Source of the DNA: Lachnospiraceae bacterium UBA3732 | GTDB lineage: Bacteria > Bacillota > Clostridia > Lachnospirales > Lachnospiraceae | DNA: 6,082 nt | Direction: 5' to 3' | Assembly (NCBI GenBank): GCA_002372545.1 | Contig: DFHD01000055.1 | Location: 1-6,082, forward strand | Part shown: positions 5,739 through 6,082 of the stretch, piece after piece | How the letters are laid out: the number at the start of each line of letters is the position of its first letter | Position numbering within the stretch: the stretch's first letter is position 1 | Notes under the pieces: model-generated | Seen by the model: only the letters and a program-made list of their open reading frames with translations | Told to the model about the DNA's origin: nothing | Databases searched by the model: none | Position numbers and translations under genes: made by a program

Positions 5739-5767
5739 GTGACTTTTTAAAGGATTCGTCGTATAAA
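5739..5767 (+). promoter_or_regulatory. candidate sigma-A-type promoter of the 3' lipoprotein gene
   Basis: GTGACT (5739-5744, four of six matches to TTGACA) and TATAAA (5762-5767, five of six) are separated by the ideal 17 bases, in AT-rich sequence. Transcription would start near 5774, giving a leader of about 48 bases. No copy of the TTTCAA direct repeat is visible here, so this gene does not look like part of the two-component regulon. Confidence 0.6.
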
Positions 5768-5821
5768 AAAATAAACACTTGGAAAACACACTATTTTTAT
5801 AAAAAACGGAGGTAAACTAAT

Positions 5822-6082
5822 ATGTTTAAAAAGGCAGCAGCAGTTGCAACGGCTGCAATAATGGCACTGGCAATGTTCCAGACAGGCTGCGGAGCAGCTG
5901 AAGAGAGTTCGATTACGATGGATTTATCCAACGAAAAAGCGGCTACTATCGAATTAAGCAATGCTAAAGAGGATGACTTTGTACAGGGCGGCTTCATTAG
6001 TGTTGCAGAAGGTGAAGGAATCGAGATTGTCAGTGACCTGAATGACGAAGGAAAAGTTCTCATAGGGTTCATTGAAGTGGAG
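5822..6082 (+). CDS. small secreted lipoprotein, N-terminal 87 residues (runs off window)
   Basis: The ATG at 5822 follows ACGGAGGT (GGAGG at 5808-5812) by 9 bases. The product begins MFKKAAAVATAAIMALAM, a short basic n-region and a hydrophobic core, then FQTGCGAAEE. The Cys at residue 23 looks like a lipidation site, but Gln occupies the -3 position where Leu is usual, so lipidation is likely rather than certain. The mature part is acidic, with repeating patterns such as ITMDLSNEK, IELSNAKEDD and GIEIVSDLNDEGKV that suggest a beta-sandwich domain. I do not recognise the family. It has its own promoter and lies behind a strong terminator, so it is a separate transcription unit from the esterase. 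The frame stays open to the last base. Confidence 0.85.
   Translation, partial: MFKKAAAVATAAIMALAMFQTGCGAAEESSITMDLSNEKAATIELSNAKEDDFVQGGFISVAEGEGIEIVSDLNDEGKVLIGFIEVE

Noticed and set aside
5794..5806. TTTTTATAAAAA palindrome before the last gene
   Set aside because: An A/T palindrome without a loop in an AT-rich leader is expected by chance and cannot form a stable hairpin.

Overview
The window looks like chromosome from a gut-type Firmicute of the Clostridia, most likely Lachnospiraceae. The basis is intermediate GC, strong AGGAGG-type ribosome binding sites, TATAAT-type promoters, two lipoproteins with Firmicute-style signal peptides, and clostridial-looking gene families. This placement is inference; there is no rRNA or marker gene here.

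Bases 1-992 are decayed. They hold the 3' end of a plus-strand gene (2-169, a small C-terminus of mixed appearance), a minus-strand aldo/keto reductase remnant (256 to about 745) with two frameshifts and no N-terminal half, and a plus-strand GNAT acetyltransferase remnant (about 735-992) that also lacks its N-terminal part. A terminator at 1018-1050 closes this region.

Bases 1088-5555 form the functional core. An OmpR-type response regulator (1219-1905) overlaps its sensor histidine kinase (1898-3154) by 8 bases. A 777-residue lipoprotein esterase of the bacterial tannase family follows (3222-5555). A near-identical 17-base site, a TTTCAA-type direct repeat with 11-base period, lies before both the regulator gene and the esterase gene, each time 11 bases upstream of a TACxxT hexamer. 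This suggests that the regulator controls itself and the esterase. Between kinase and esterase a perfect 11-bp inverted repeat pairs an anti-Shine-Dalgarno-like arm with the esterase ribosome binding site. Read-through mRNA should therefore be poorly translated, while mRNA from the local promoter would lack the blocking arm.

The esterase is the most unusual protein. Its nucleophile, lid and acid/His segments are recognisable, but the lid segment carrying the putative substrate-binding Lys and Glu sits at the extreme C-terminus, after the catalytic His. In Lactobacillus plantarum tannase that segment precedes the acid/His segment. A Gly/Pro-rich 15-residue tandem repeat lies near the position the segment appears to have left.

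Bases 5556-6082 hold a strong terminator (5600-5640), a short direct repeat, a promoter, and the first 87 codons of an unrecognised small lipoprotein gene that runs off the window.
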